Below, one piece after another: positions 49,103-59,427 of a stretch of DNA of 64,000 bases; positions within the stretch are counted from its first letter, which is position 1; the number at the start of each line of letters is the position of its first letter. The position numbers and the translations under genes are program-made. This stretch comes from Noviherbaspirillum humi (GTDB lineage Bacteria > Pseudomonadota > Gammaproteobacteria > Burkholderiales > Burkholderiaceae_D): contig NZ_FZOT01000005.1 of NCBI RefSeq assembly GCF_900188095.1, positions 1-64,000 on the forward strand. Reading direction: 5' to 3'. The notes under the pieces were generated by a model, which did no database searches, had not been told where the DNA came from, and was given only the letters and a program-made list of their open reading frames with translations.

Positions 49103-50431
49103 GTGCGTTCCCCGAAAGTTCTCCTGGTCAATGATGACTCCGCAAGCCTGCTGGCTTTGACCAGTCTGCTCACCTACGCCGGCGAAGAAAGCGGGTATGA
49201 GGTCGTCGTCGCCCGCTCCGGTGAAGAGGCGCTGCGCCACGTTTTGAATCATGATTTCGCTGTCATCCTGCTGGATGTGAACATGCCCGGCATGGACGGC
49301 TTCGAAACCGCCGAGGCCATCCATTCCCATCCGCGTTCCGCTTCTGTGCCGATCATCTTCGTTACTGCCCACTATGCCGACGAGATGCACAAGCTTAAGG
49401 GTTACCAGAAGGGCGCGGTCGATTACCTGTTCACGCCCATCATTCCCAAGATCCTGCAGACCAAGGTCGCGGTCTTCGTCGAGCTGGCGAAGAAGAACCT
49501 GCAGCTGCAGCATCAGACCGAGCAGCTCGCGCAGCTCAACAGCGACCTGCAGAAGCAGCGCCAGCTTGACCTGCAAAACATCAATGAGCGCAAGCTGGCG
49601 GAGCAGGCGCTGCGCCAGTCCCGCGAAGAGCTTCGGCAGCTGGCCAGCTACCAGGACCGCATCAAGGAAGAGGAGCGCAAGCGCATCGCGCGCGAAATCC
49701 ACGACGAGCTGGGGCAGAACCTGTTGGCACTGCGCATCGATGTCTCGATGCTGCATTCGCGCACCAAGGAAAGCCATCCCAAGCTGAACCGGCGAGTGCA
49801 AGCCATGCTGGAGCAGATCGATTCCACGATGAAGTCGATGCGCGCCATCATCAACAATCTGCGCCCGGTGGTACTGGACCTCGGACTGAACGCGGCAATC
49901 GAATGGCAGGTAAAGGAATTCCAGCGCCGCAGCGGCATCCCATGCACGCTATCCATGGATGAGGAAGAACTGGTGCTGGATGACAACCGTGCCACGGCGC
50001 TGTTCCGCATCCTGCAGGAGTCGTTGAACAACATCCTCCGCCATGCCCAGGCAACACGCGCCTGGGTGGAACTGCTGGAGGATGGCTCCACGCTTTCCAT
50101 GAAAATTGCCGACAACGGCATCGGCATGCAAATGGTCAACCGCAAGAAGACCAACTCCTTCGGCTTGGTCGGCATGAAGGAACGCATTGCGAATCTGGGC
50201 GGCGATCTGGTAATCGACAGCGCCGAGAACCAGGGTACGGCGATCCGGGTGACCATCCCCTTCAATACGGCCGGCACATCTTTGCCCGAGCCTCAGCCGA
50301 CGCCGGACGGCGCTCCCGACAAACCAGCTCTGAAGCTGGAGCCGCTGGCGGCCTTGAAGCCCGAGATCAAGCCGGCGCCTGCTGTCCGCCGCAAGCGCGA
50401 GCGCACGAGCAAGGAAAGCAATGTCGCCTGA
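49103..50431 (+). CDS. Receiver-histidine kinase protein (REC-HisKA_3-HATPase)
   Basis: 442 residues, cytoplasmic. An N-terminal receiver has D58 (LLDVNMPGMDG); the lysine loop reads YLFTP instead of KP. A coiled coil covers 125-195, the HisKA_3 motif has H200 (REIHDELGQNLLA) and the HATPase ends with the NSFGLVGMKERI NarL-type kinase signature. A Pro/Lys-rich tail follows (about 390-442). The GTG start overlaps the TAG of a four-codon frame (49089-49103), possibly for coupling. The poly-HAMP kinase gene follows after 142 bases. No DNA-binding partner is adjacent. Confidence 0.88.
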   Translation: MRSPKVLLVNDDSASLLALTSLLTYAGEESGYEVVVARSGEEALRHVLNHDFAVILLDVNMPGMDGFETAEAIHSHPRSASVPIIFVTAHYADEMHKLKGYQKGAVDYLFTPIIPKILQTKVAVFVELAKKNLQLQHQTEQLAQLNSDLQKQRQLDLQNINERKLAEQALRQSREELRQLASYQDRIKEEERKRIAREIHDELGQNLLALRIDVSMLHSRTKESHPKLNRRVQAMLEQIDSTMKSMRAIINNLRPVVLDLGLNAAIEWQVKEFQRRSGIPCTLSMDEEELVLDDNRATALFRILQESLNNILRHAQATRAWVELLEDGSTLSMKIADNGIGMQMVNRKKTNSFGLVGMKERIANLGGDLVIDSAENQGTAIRVTIPFNTAGTSLPEPQPTPDGAPDKPALKLEPLAALKPEIKPAPAVRRKRERTSKESNVA

Positions 50432-50573
50432 GCGCTCGCCGCGCCCGTCCGTCCGTCTGCACGCCACCCATCGAGACTGAACTGCACCTGTCCGCATGCC
50501 GGTGAAACACCGCACCAGCCGCCTCCGGCGCACCGGCGCCACGCAGGACCGAGAACAAAAGAAGGAGAAGTAC

Positions 50574-53500
50574 ATGGAAGCCAAAGCAGCCTTGAGCGAT
50601 GAGCTGGACGTAAAAGTCCTGCTGACTGCCTTGACCGCACTGAAAAAAGGGGATTTTTCCACGCGCATGCCGTCCGACTGGACCGGGCTGGCGGGCAAGG
50701 TCGCCGACACGCTCAATGACATCCTGGAAGCCAATCAGGAAATGGCGAAGGAAATCACCGACGTCAGCCGCCTGGTCGGCCGCGAAGGCCGGCTCGGCCA
50801 TCGCGCTTCGGTCGGCAATATTTCCGGCGGTTGGGCAAACATCGTCAAGTCGGTCAATACCCTGATTGATGACCTGGTGCGGCCGACCACCGAGATGGCG
50901 CGCGTCATCGGCGCGGTGGCGAAGGGCGATCTGTCGCAGACCATGGCGCTCGACGTCGATGGCCGGCCGCTCAAGGGCCAGTTCCTCCTGGCCGCATCGA
51001 CGGCGAACACCATGGTGCATCAGCTGTCCTCGTTCGCATCGGAAGTGACGCGGGTGGCCCGTGAAGTGGGTACCGAAGGCAAGCTCGGCGGCCAGGCCAA
51101 CGTGCCTGGCGTGGCGGGCACCTGGAAGGACCTGACCGACTCGGTCAACTCCATGGCCGGCAACCTGACCTCGCAGGTGCGCAACATCGCCGACGTGACC
51201 ACCGCGGTGGCCAATGGCGACCTGTCGAAGAAGATCACGGTGGACGTGCGCGGCGAGATCCTGCAATTGAAGGACACCATCAACACCATGGTGGACCAGC
51301 TGCGTTCGTTCGCCTCGGAGGTGACGCGGGTGGCCCGTGAAGTGGGTACCGAAGGCAAGCTCGGCGGCCAGGCTTATGTGCCGGGCGTGGGCGGCACCTG
51401 GAAGGACTTGACCGACAACGTGAACTTCATGGCCTCGAACCTCACCGGCCAGGTGCGGAACATTGCGGAAGTGACGACCGCCGTGGCGAACGGCGACCTG
51501 TCGAAGAAAATTACCGTCGATGTGCGCGGCGAAATTTTCGAACTGAAGAACACCATCAACGTGATGGTGGACCAGCTGAACTCCTTCGCCTCGGAGGTGA
51601 CGCGGGTGGCCCGTGAAGTGGGTACCGAGGGCAAGCTCGGCGGCCAGGCGCAGGTGAAGGGGGTGGGCGGCATCTGGAAGGATCTGACCGACAACGTGAA
51701 CTTCATGGCGTCCAACTTGACCGGCCAGGTGCGTAACATCGCGGAAGTGACGACCGCCGTGGCGCGCGGCGACCTTTCGAAGAAGATCACGGTGGACGTG
51801 AAGGGCGAGATCCTGGAGCTGAAGGACACGATCAACGTGATGGTGGACCAGCTGTCCTCGTTCGCGTCTGAAGTGACGCGGGTGGCCCGTGAAGTGGGTA
51901 CCGAAGGCAAGCTCGGCGGCCAGGCCAACGTGCCTGGCGTGGCGGGCACCTGGAAGGACCTGACCGACTCGGTCAACTCCATGGCCGGCAACCTGACCTC
52001 GCAGGTGCGCAACATCGCCGACGTGACCACCGCGGTGGCCAATGGCGACCTGTCGAAGAAGATCACGGTGGACGTGCGCGGCGAGATCCTGCAATTGAAG
52101 GACACCATCAACACCATGGTGGACCAGCTGCGTTCGTTCGCCTCGGAGGTGACGCGGGTGGCCCGTGAAGTGGGTACCGAGGGCAAGCTCGGCGGCCAGG
52201 CTTATGTGCCGGGCGTGGGCGGCACCTGGAAGGACTTGACCGACAACGTGAACTTCATGGCCTCGAACCTCACCGGCCAGGTGCGTAACATCGCCGAGGT
52301 AACGACGGCCGTGGCGCGCGGCGATCTCTCCAAGAAGATCACGGTGGACGTGAAGGGTGAGATCCTGGAGCTGAAGAACACCATCAACGTGATGGTGGAC
52401 CAGCTGTCCTCGTTCGCCTCGGAAGTGACGCGGGTGGCGCGGGAGGTGGGCACCGAGGGCAAGCTCGGCGGCCAGGCCCAAGTGGAAGGCGCCGCCGGCA
52501 CCTGGAAGGACCTCACCGACAATGTGAACTTCATGGCGGCCAACCTGACCGCTCAGGTGCGCGGCATCGCCGGCGTGGTGACCGCCGTGGCGAACGGCGA
52601 CCTGAAGAAGAAGCTGACGGTGGCGGCGCGCGGCGAAATCGCGGCGCTGGCCAACACCATCAACGAGATGACCGACACCCTGGCGGTGTTCGCCGACCAG
52701 GCCACCACCGTGGCGCGCGAGGTGGGCGTGGAAGGGAAGCTCGGCGGCCAGGCCAGCGTGCCGGGCGCTTCCGGTACCTGGAAAGACCTGACCGAGAACG
52801 TCAACCAGCTGGCGGCCAACCTCACCACCCAGGTGCGGGCGATCGCCGAGGTGGCGACGGCGGTGACGCGCGGCGACCTGTCGCGCTCGATCCAGGTGGA
52901 AGCGCGTGGCGAGGTGGCGGACCTGAAGGACAACATCAACGAGATGATCCGCAACCTGAAGGAAACCACCCAGAAGAACGCGCAGCAGGACTGGCTGAAG
53001 ACCAACCTGGCGCGATTCACCCGCCTGCTGCAAGGCCAGCGCGACCTGGAGGCGGTGACTGCGCTGATCCTGTCGGAGCTGGCGCCGCTGGTGTCCGCCC
53101 ATCACGGCGTGTTCTACATGATGGACTCCCAGGACGCCGATGCCCGCCTGCGCATGGTGGCCAGCTATGGCTACCGCCCGAGCAAGCGCGTTCCCACTTC
53201 CTTCCTGCCGGGCGAGGGCCTGGTCGGGCAGTGCGCGCTGGAGAAGATGCGCATCTGGCTCACCAACGTGCCGCGCGACTACATTGCCGTGTCGTCGGGA
53301 CTTGGTTCGGCGCCGCCGACCAACATCGTGGTGCTGCCGATCCTGTTCGAGCAGCAGGTGAAGGCGGTGATCGAGATCGCTTCGCTCGACCGCTTCACCG
53401 AAACCCATCTGTCCTTCCTCGACCAGCTGATGGAATCCATCGGCGTGGTGCTCAACACCATCGAGGCCAACAGCCGCACCGAGAGCCTGCTGACCCAGTC

Positions 53501-55772
53501 GCAATCGCTGGCGCAGGAACTGCAGCAGACCAACCTGGAGCTGGCGGAAAAGGCGCGCCTGCTGTCGGAGCAGAACATCGAGGTGGAGCGCAAGAACCGC
53601 GAGGTGGAGCAGGCCAAGTTCGCGCTGGAAGAGAAGGCTACCCAGCTGGCGCTGTCGTCCAAGTACAAGTCGGAGTTCCTGGCCAACATGTCGCATGAGC
53701 TGCGCACGCCGCTGAACAGCCTCCTGATCCTGGCGCAGCAGCTGTCGGACAACCCGGATGGCAACCTGTCCGAGCGGCAGGTTGAATTCGCACGAACCAT
53801 CTACGGATCGGGCAGCGATCTGCTGACGCTCATCAACGACATCCTGGACCTGTCGAAGATCGAGTCCGGCACGGTGACGCTGGAAGTCAGCGAGTGCCGC
53901 TTCCGCACGCTGCGCGGCTACGTGGAGCGCACTTTCCGCCACATGGCCGAAGCCAAGCAGCTGGAGTTCGACATCACGCTGGCCGATACGCTGCCGGCGG
54001 CGATGATGACCGACACCACCCGCCTGCAGCAGATCCTGAAGAACCTGCTGTCGAATGCGTTCAAGTTCACTTCCCGCGGCCGGGTTGCGATGTCGATCAC
54101 CATGGCCGGCTCGGGCTGGTCGCCGGATCATCCCAACCTGGCGCAGGCCGACGGCGTGCTCGCCTTCTCGGTCGTCGATACCGGCGTGGGCATAGCCTCC
54201 GACAAGCTGCAGCTCATCTTCGAAGCTTTCCAGCAGGCCGACGGCAGCACCGCGCGCCGCTACGGCGGCACCGGCCTCGGCCTGTCGATCAGCCGCGAGC
54301 TGGCGCGCCTGCTCGGCGGCGAGATTCGGGTGGAGAGCGTGGTTGGCGTCGGCAGCACCTTCACCCTTTACCTGCCCTACAACCGCAATGGCTTCGTCAA
54401 TCACGACCTCAGCCCGGCGGCGCGCTCCTTCATGGATAGCCAGCCGCGCCTGCCGATCGTGGCATCGAACGTGATCTACGCCGAAGCCGAGGGCGTCGAG
54501 GTGCTAGACCGCGTGGAAGTATCGGAAGCGGTGGTCTTCGACGAGGTCGAGATCGGCTACGATGCCTCGCTCGACGACCGCGCCGTCATCGCTCCCGACG
54601 AGCTGTCGGTTCTCATCGTGGAAGACGACATCCACTTCGCCAAGCAACTGCTGGAACTGGCCCACGAGAAGAGCTTCAAGGGCGTGATCACCTCGCACGG
54701 CGATTCGGCGCTGACGCTGGCCCGCGACTATCGTCCGGCGGCGATCTTCCTCGACATCGACCTGCCGGACATCGACGGCTTCACCGTGCTCGACCGCCTG
54801 AAGCGCGATCCCAGCACCCGGCACATTCCGGTGCACGTGATATCGCGCATGAAGGAAAGGGAACGGGCGCTGCGCCAGGGCGCGATTTCCTATCTGAACA
54901 AGCCGGTGGCGGCGGAGCGTCTGTCGGAAGAGTTCATGCGCATCCAGCAGTTCCTGGCGCGGGGCAAGCGCAACCTGCTGATCGTCGAAGATGACCCGAT
55001 GCAGCGTGAGGCCACCATCGAGCTGCTTAGCAGCCCCGAGGTGAACATCGTTGCCATGGCCACCGGCGAAGAAACCCTGGCCGCATTGCAGGACCAAGCG
55101 TTTGACTGCATGGTGCTCGATCTCTCGCTGCCGGACATCGACGGCTTCGACCTGCTCGACCGCATCGCCGAAAACGAGGCATGGCGCGGACTGCCGGTGG
55201 TGGTCTACACCGCACGGGAGCTGAACCGCAAGGAAGTGACCCGCTTGCGCAAGGTGGCCAAGACCATCGTGGTCAAGGATGCGCGTTCTCCGGAACGGCT
55301 GCTGGATGAAACCGCACTGTTCCTGCATCGCGCCCACGCCAGCCTGCCGGAGAACCAGCGTCGCATGCTGGATGAAATCCACGCGGCGGACGATGATCTG
55401 GCCGGACACAAGGTGCTGATCGTGGACGACGACCTGCGCAACATCTTCGCCTTGAGCTCCGTGCTCGAGCGGCAAAAGATGAAGGTGGCGTTCGCCGAGA
55501 ACGGCCGCGACGGCATCGAGGTGCTGGAACAGGACCCGAGCGTCGAGATCGTGCTGATGGACATCATGATGCCGGAAATGGATGGCTACGACACCATGCG
55601 CGCCATCCGCAGCATTCCGAAGTTCAAGTCGCTTCCCATCATCACCCTCACTGCCAAGGCGATGAAGGGCGACCGCGACAAGTGCATCGCCGCGGGCGCT
55701 TCCGACTACATCACCAAGCCGGTGGATGTGGCCCAGTTGTTGTCACTGATGCGGGTCTGGCTGCACAAGTAA
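50574..55772 (+). CDS. Giant poly-HAMP hybrid histidine kinase with GAF and three receiver domains
   Basis: 1732 residues, cytoplasmic with no transmembrane helix. A HAMP array covers about residues 1-790. It includes seven in-register copies of a 92-residue unit carrying WKDLT, plus one degenerate leading copy. A GAF domain (about 820-965), a coiled coil, HisKA with H1041 ([11 protein letters not shown]) and HATPase (to about 1270) follow. Three receivers end the protein: D1394, D1516 and D1663. Soluble poly-HAMP kinases sense osmotic or other stress (as in fungal group III kinases). GGAG precedes the ATG. The likely phosphate chain is internal; the output protein is not in the window. Confidence 0.93.
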   Translation: MEAKAALSDELDVKVLLTALTALKKGDFSTRMPSDWTGLAGKVADTLNDILEANQEMAKEITDVSRLVGREGRLGHRASVGNISGGWANIVKSVNTLIDDLVRPTTEMARVIGAVAKGDLSQTMALDVDGRPLKGQFLLAASTANTMVHQLSSFASEVTRVAREVGTEGKLGGQANVPGVAGTWKDLTDSVNSMAGNLTSQVRNIADVTTAVANGDLSKKITVDVRGEILQLKDTINTMVDQLRSFASEVTRVAREVGTEGKLGGQAYVPGVGGTWKDLTDNVNFMASNLTGQVRNIAEVTTAVANGDLSKKITVDVRGEIFELKNTINVMVDQLNSFASEVTRVAREVGTEGKLGGQAQVKGVGGIWKDLTDNVNFMASNLTGQVRNIAEVTTAVARGDLSKKITVDVKGEILELKDTINVMVDQLSSFASEVTRVAREVGTEGKLGGQANVPGVAGTWKDLTDSVNSMAGNLTSQVRNIADVTTAVANGDLSKKITVDVRGEILQLKDTINTMVDQLRSFASEVTRVAREVGTEGKLGGQAYVPGVGGTWKDLTDNVNFMASNLTGQVRNIAEVTTAVARGDLSKKITVDVKGEILELKNTINVMVDQLSSFASEVTRVAREVGTEGKLGGQAQVEGAAGTWKDLTDNVNFMAANLTAQVRGIAGVVTAVANGDLKKKLTVAARGEIAALANTINEMTDTLAVFADQATTVAREVGVEGKLGGQASVPGASGTWKDLTENVNQLAANLTTQVRAIAEVATAVTRGDLSRSIQVEARGEVADLKDNINEMIRNLKETTQKNAQQDWLKTNLARFTRLLQGQRDLEAVTALILSELAPLVSAHHGVFYMMDSQDADARLRMVASYGYRPSKRVPTSFLPGEGLVGQCALEKMRIWLTNVPRDYIAVSSGLGSAPPTNIVVLPILFEQQVKAVIEIASLDRFTETHLSFLDQLMESIGVVLNTIEANSRTESLLTQSQSLAQELQQTNLELAEKARLLSEQNIEVERKNREVEQAKFALEEKATQLALSSKYKSEFLANMSHELRTPLNSLLILAQQLSDNPDGNLSERQVEFARTIYGSGSDLLTLINDILDLSKIESGTVTLEVSECRFRTLRGYVERTFRHMAEAKQLEFDITLADTLPAAMMTDTTRLQQILKNLLSNAFKFTSRGRVAMSITMAGSGWSPDHPNLAQADGVLAFSVVDTGVGIASDKLQLIFEAFQQADGSTARRYGGTGLGLSISRELARLLGGEIRVESVVGVGSTFTLYLPYNRNGFVNHDLSPAARSFMDSQPRLPIVASNVIYAEAEGVEVLDRVEVSEAVVFDEVEIGYDASLDDRAVIAPDELSVLIVEDDIHFAKQLLELAHEKSFKGVITSHGDSALTLARDYRPAAIFLDIDLPDIDGFTVLDRLKRDPSTRHIPVHVISRMKERERALRQGAISYLNKPVAAERLSEEFMRIQQFLARGKRNLLIVEDDPMQREATIELLSSPEVNIVAMATGEETLAALQDQAFDCMVLDLSLPDIDGFDLLDRIAENEAWRGLPVVVYTARELNRKEVTRLRKVAKTIVVKDARSPERLLDETALFLHRAHASLPENQRRMLDEIHAADDDLAGHKVLIVDDDLRNIFALSSVLERQKMKVAFAENGRDGIEVLEQDPSVEIVLMDIMMPEMDGYDTMRAIRSIPKFKSLPIITLTAKAMKGDRDKCIAAGASDYITKPVDVAQLLSLMRVWLHK
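51018..52840 (+). repeat. Tandem 276-bp HAMP-coding repeats with internal duplication
   Basis: The codons for WKDLT recur at exactly 276-base spacing (51123, 51399, 51675, 51951, 52227, 52503, 52779). Units 1-2 and 4-5 are nearly identical: about 416 bases at 51042-51457 match 51870-52285 (offset 828, three units) with one difference seen (51353). Confidence 0.9.
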
Positions 55773-55791
55773 GTTGGGCGCGGCCATGAAG

Positions 55792-55825
55792 AAAGCCGCC
55801 GCAGGCTGGGCCTGCGGCGGCTTTT
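55792..55825. terminator. Rho-independent terminator
   Basis: Fourteen-base stem AAAGCCGCCGCAGG / CCTGCGGCGGCTTT (55792-55805, 55811-55824) with loop CTGGG and a following T-rich tract. It sits between the convergent hybrid kinase and IclR genes. Confidence 0.92.
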
Positions 55826-55853
55826 GTTTTTCCGGTGGCTTGTGTTGTGCTGC

Positions 55854-56639
55854 TTACGCCTGCTGGGGAACGTAGCCCAGCACTTCCGAAATCTCGTTCG
55901 CGGTGCGCACCAGGTCGTCCAGCCAGTCTTCCTGCAGCCGGTCGGCGGGCGCCGAGATCGACAGGCCGGCGATCAGCTTGCCGGAATCGTCGCGGATGCC
56001 GGCAGCCATGCAGCGCACGCCGAGTTCCAGTTCCTCGTTGTCGCGCGCATAGCCGCGTGCCCGCACCAGGCTCAGTTCGCGTTCCAGCTTGGCGAGATCG
56101 GTGATCGAATTCTTGTTGTGGCCGGCCAGGCCGGTGCGGGTGGCGTAGGACCGCACCGACTTGGGGTCGTCCACCGACAGGAACAGCTTGCCCGTGGACG
56201 TCAGGTGCAGCGGCGCGCGGCCGCCGATGGCCCGAACCACCTGCATCCCGGAACGCTCGGAAAAGGCTCGGTCGATGTACACGATCTCGTCGCCCTGGCG
56301 CACCGACAGGTTGACCGTCTGGTGGGTACGGCGATGCAGGCCGCGCATGTAGTCAAGCGCCGCCTCGCGCACATTGAGCCGGCTCTTGACGATATTCCCC
56401 AACTCCAGCAGGCGCATGCCGAGGCGATAGGATCCGGCGTCGGCGCGGTCGACGAAGCGCTTGGACACCATGTCGTTGAGGATGCGGTGGGCGGTCGAAG
56501 GATGCAGTCCGGTGCTGTTGGCAAGGTCTTTCAGGCTGACGGGGTCGGGATGAGCGGCGAGGGCATCCAGCAGGGAAATCATGCGCTCGATTACTTGAAT
56601 GGATGCCTGGTTATTATCGATATTCTGGTCGGCTTTCAT
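55854..56639 (-). CDS. IclR-family transcriptional regulator
   Basis: 261 residues. N-terminal winged helix (VSLKDLANSTGLHPSTAHRI) at 28-60 and a C-terminal effector domain with GLSISAPADRLQ, typical of IclR. It binds small organic acids. Position divergent from lutA (184-base gap) suggests it replaces the usual LutR/LldR as lactate-responsive control, which is inference. Start 56639 matches the domain onset. Confidence 0.92.
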   Translation of the reverse strand: MKADQNIDNNQASIQVIERMISLLDALAAHPDPVSLKDLANSTGLHPSTAHRILNDMVSKRFVDRADAGSYRLGMRLLELGNIVKSRLNVREAALDYMRGLHRRTHQTVNLSVRQGDEIVYIDRAFSERSGMQVVRAIGGRAPLHLTSTGKLFLSVDDPKSVRSYATRTGLAGHNKNSITDLAKLERELSLVRARGYARDNEELELGVRCMAAGIRDDSGKLIAGLSISAPADRLQEDWLDDLVRTANEISEVLGYVPQQA

Positions 56640-56823
56640 GGTGTCAATTGTGCATTGCAATAAGTACGTTATATCACAATGTGAAAAGCAGAAAAAGCCG
56701 TATGCAAGGAAATTCACCAATGCGGCGCAAATAATTTCACTCTCGCGCCGTGGTCGTTTGCGCTTGGCGACCGCATAATACAACCTGTGAAAATGAAGAC
56801 AACTGGGTTAAGGAGATTGCTCG

Positions 56824-57549
56824 ATGCGCGTTGGCCTGTTCGTAACCTGTCTGGTTGACATGATGCGGCCGGAAATCGGTTTTTCCGCGCTGAAATTGCT
56901 GGAGTCCGCCGGCTGCGAGGTCATCGTGCCCGATACCCAGACCTGCTGCGGTCAGCCAGCTTACAGTTCCGGCGATCGGGCGGCGGCGCGCGCCCTGGCG
57001 GAGAAGTTCGTCGATGAGTTCGAGCAATTCGACTACGTGGTGATACCGTCCGGCTCCTGCGGCGGCACGGTCAAGGTGCATTACGCCGATCTGCTGTCGG
57101 ACAGTCCGGCGCTGTCGGCGCGCATGGCGCGTCTGGCGCCTCGGGTGTTCGAGCTCACCGATTTCCTGCAGAACGTGCTGAAGGTGGAGCGGCTTCCCGC
57201 CTCCAATCTGCACGGCACCATCACCTATCACGATTCCTGTAGCGGCCTGCGCGAGCTTGGCGTGCAGCAGCAGCCGCGCGCCTTGCTGGAAAAAGCAGGC
57301 GTCAAAGTCACCGAGATGCGCGATGCCCGCGCCTGCTGCGGCTTCGGCGGCACCTTCGCCATCAAGTACGGCGACATCTCCGCCGCCATCGTCGACGAGA
57401 AGTGCGCCAACATCCATGACTGCGGCGCCGATGCCGTGGTGCTGGGCGACCTCGGCTGCATTCTGAACATCGAAGGCCGGCTGCGCCGCACCGGCGACGA
57501 CAAGACCCGGGTGCTGCATGTGGCCCAGGTCCTCGCGGGAGACGCATGA
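56824..57549 (+). CDS. lutA: Lactate utilisation protein LutA
   Basis: 241 residues. Two CCG iron-sulfur motifs (TCCGQPAYSSG and ACCGFGGTFA) bind the Fe-S cluster. It is a subunit of the LutABC L-lactate dehydrogenase. The ATG is preceded by AAGGAGA. Its stop overlaps the lutB start (ATGATG). LutC is encoded 22 kb away. Confidence 0.95.
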   Translation: MRVGLFVTCLVDMMRPEIGFSALKLLESAGCEVIVPDTQTCCGQPAYSSGDRAAARALAEKFVDEFEQFDYVVIPSGSCGGTVKVHYADLLSDSPALSARMARLAPRVFELTDFLQNVLKVERLPASNLHGTITYHDSCSGLRELGVQQQPRALLEKAGVKVTEMRDARACCGFGGTFAIKYGDISAAIVDEKCANIHDCGADAVVLGDLGCILNIEGRLRRTGDDKTRVLHVAQVLAGDA

Positions 57550-58952
57550 TGCAGATCCAGTCCATGCATTTCAAGGCCCGCGCCGGCGAGAAGCTGGCCG
57601 ACAAGCGCCTGCAGCAGAACCTGAAGAAGCTGTCGACCAAGTTTGTGGTCGGCCGGGCCAGCGCCATCACCGAACTCGATGATTTCGAGGGCACGCGCGA
57701 TGCGGCCATCGAGCGCCGCATGCGCGCCATCGAAAACCTCGATGTCTGGCTCGAGGTTTTCGAGAAGGAAGCGGCGCGGCGCGGCGCCACCGTGCTGTTC
57801 GCCGAGAGCGCCGAGGACGCCTCCCGGCTGGTGGTGGAGATCGCGCAGAAGCATGGCGTGAAGAAGGCGATCAAGTCCAAATCGATGGTGTCGGAAGAGA
57901 TGGCGCTGAACAAGGCGCTGGAAGCGGCGGGCGTGCAGCCTGTCGAGACCGACCTCGGCGAGTACATCCTCCAGATCAACGACAACGAGGCGCCGTCCCA
58001 CATCATCGCGCCGGTGGTGCACAAGGACAAGGAAGAGATTTCCGACCTGTTCGCCCGCGTGCACAACAAGCCGCGCCTGACCGACATTCCCGAGATGACG
58101 CGCGAGGCGCGCGAGATGCTGCGGCCGCACTTCCTGTCGGCCGACATGGGCATCACCGGCGGCAACTTCATCATCGCCGAAAGCGGTTCGGTGGCAGTGG
58201 TCACGAACGAAGGCAATGAAGGCATGTGCACCGTCATGCCGCCCAAGGTGCATGTGGTGGTGACCGGCATCGAGAAGGTGCTGCCGACGCTGGAGGACTT
58301 CGCCACCGTCATGCGGCTGCTGCCGCGCTCGGCGACCGGCCAGTCGATCTCCAATTACGTGTCGCTGCTGACCGGTCCGCGCGGCGCGGGCGACGTGGAC
58401 GGCCCCGAGCACATGTACTTCGTGCTGGTCGATGGCGGCCGCACCGGCCTGGTCGGCACCGAGTTCCAGGAGATGCTGCGCTGCATCCGCTGCGGCGCCT
58501 GCATGAATCATTGCCCGGTGTACCAGAAGATCGGCGGCCACAGCTATGGCTGGGTCTATCCCGGCCCGATGGGCAGCGTGCTGACGCCGTCCTATGCGGG
58601 CATCGACAAGGCCATCGACCTGCCGCAGGCGTCGACGCTCTGCGGCGAATGCCATGTCGTGTGCCCGGTGAAGATTCCGCTGCCCGACCTGCTGCGCAAG
58701 CTGCGCGAGAAGCAGGTGGCCCAGCACCTGCGGCCAGGGATGGAACGCATCGGCCTGACGGTGTGGGCTTTCTTCGCCAAGCGGCCGCGCCTGTACCGGC
58801 TGGCGACCAAGGTCGGGGTGCGGGTGCTGCGCATGCTCGGCAACGGCAAGACGATTTCAAAGCTGCCGGTGGGCGCAGGCTGGACCGATTACCGGGAAAT
58901 GCCGGCGCCGAGCGGCAAGACCTTCCGCGAACTGTACCGGGAAAGGCGTTGA
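57546..58952 (+). CDS. lutB: Lactate utilisation protein LutB
   Basis: 468 residues. An N-terminal LUD domain (about 60-300) precedes two iron-sulfur motifs (CIRCGACMNHCPVY and CGECHVVCPVKIP) in a ferredoxin-like part. It delivers electrons from lactate to the quinone pool. Start 57546 or 57549. The stop overlaps dgkA by one base (TGATG). Confidence 0.95.
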   Translation: MMQIQSMHFKARAGEKLADKRLQQNLKKLSTKFVVGRASAITELDDFEGTRDAAIERRMRAIENLDVWLEVFEKEAARRGATVLFAESAEDASRLVVEIAQKHGVKKAIKSKSMVSEEMALNKALEAAGVQPVETDLGEYILQINDNEAPSHIIAPVVHKDKEEISDLFARVHNKPRLTDIPEMTREAREMLRPHFLSADMGITGGNFIIAESGSVAVVTNEGNEGMCTVMPPKVHVVVTGIEKVLPTLEDFATVMRLLPRSATGQSISNYVSLLTGPRGAGDVDGPEHMYFVLVDGGRTGLVGTEFQEMLRCIRCGACMNHCPVYQKIGGHSYGWVYPGPMGSVLTPSYAGIDKAIDLPQASTLCGECHVVCPVKIPLPDLLRKLREKQVAQHLRPGMERIGLTVWAFFAKRPRLYRLATKVGVRVLRMLGNGKTISKLPVGAGWTDYREMPAPSGKTFRELYRERR

Positions 58953-59347
58953 TGGAAGAGCCGGTCCAGATCAGCGAGTTCAAGAGCCGGAGCGGCTTCA
59001 AGCGCATTGTCGCCGCCTTTTTCTATTCCATCGAGGGCTTGCGCACCGCCTGGAAGAGCGAACATGCCTTCCGCCAGGAACTCTTCCTCGGCATCCCGGC
59101 GGCGCTGCTGGCGCTGCTGCTGCCGTTAAGCGCGCTCGAAAAGCTGGCGCTGATCGCGGTGCTGTTGCTGGTGCTGATCGTCGAACTGATCAACTCCGCG
59201 ATCGAGGCAGTGGTGGACCGGATTTCCCTCGAACGTCATGCGCTGTCGAAGAACGCCAAGGATTTCGGCAGCGCGGCGGTGGCGCTGGCGCTGCTGCTGG
59301 CTGCGCTCACCTGGGGCGTGATCCTGTTTCCGCTGCTGGCACGCTGA
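58952..59347 (+). CDS. dgkA: Diacylglycerol kinase (prokaryotic, DgkA)
   Basis: 131 residues with three membrane helices. The catalytic-site signature is ELINSAIEAVVDRIS. It phosphorylates diacylglycerol from membrane-derived oligosaccharide metabolism to phosphatidic acid. The N-terminal 15 residues extend beyond the E. coli protein. One-base overlap with lutB implies co-translation. A shared terminator follows. Confidence 0.94.
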   Translation: MEEPVQISEFKSRSGFKRIVAAFFYSIEGLRTAWKSEHAFRQELFLGIPAALLALLLPLSALEKLALIAVLLLVLIVELINSAIEAVVDRISLERHALSKNAKDFGSAAVALALLLAALTWGVILFPLLAR

Positions 59348-59366
59348 CGCTTTCCGACGCTGCATG

Positions 59367-59405
59367 AAAAAAGCGCCGAACGGCTGGGCCGTCGGCGCTT
59401 TTTTC
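59367..59405. terminator. Bidirectional terminator
   Basis: Stem AAAAAAGCGCCGA / TCGGCGCTTTTTT (59367-59379, 59392-59404) with an inner CGG/CCG extension. It lies between convergent dgkA and the first sulfate-binding protein gene. Confidence 0.92.
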
Positions 59406-59427
59406 ATTGGATCGACGCGGGTTGTAC

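Noticed and set aside
51018-52840. Regular repeats that could suggest a CRISPR or satellite
   Set aside because: Repeats are 276 bases, in frame, and encode HAMP domains; there are no short repeats with unique spacers.
50367-54404. A 1345-residue open frame on the minus strand opposite the poly-HAMP kinase
   Set aside because: It is Leu/His/Arg-rich, follows the repeats of the real gene and has no recognisable domain. It is a codon-bias shadow.
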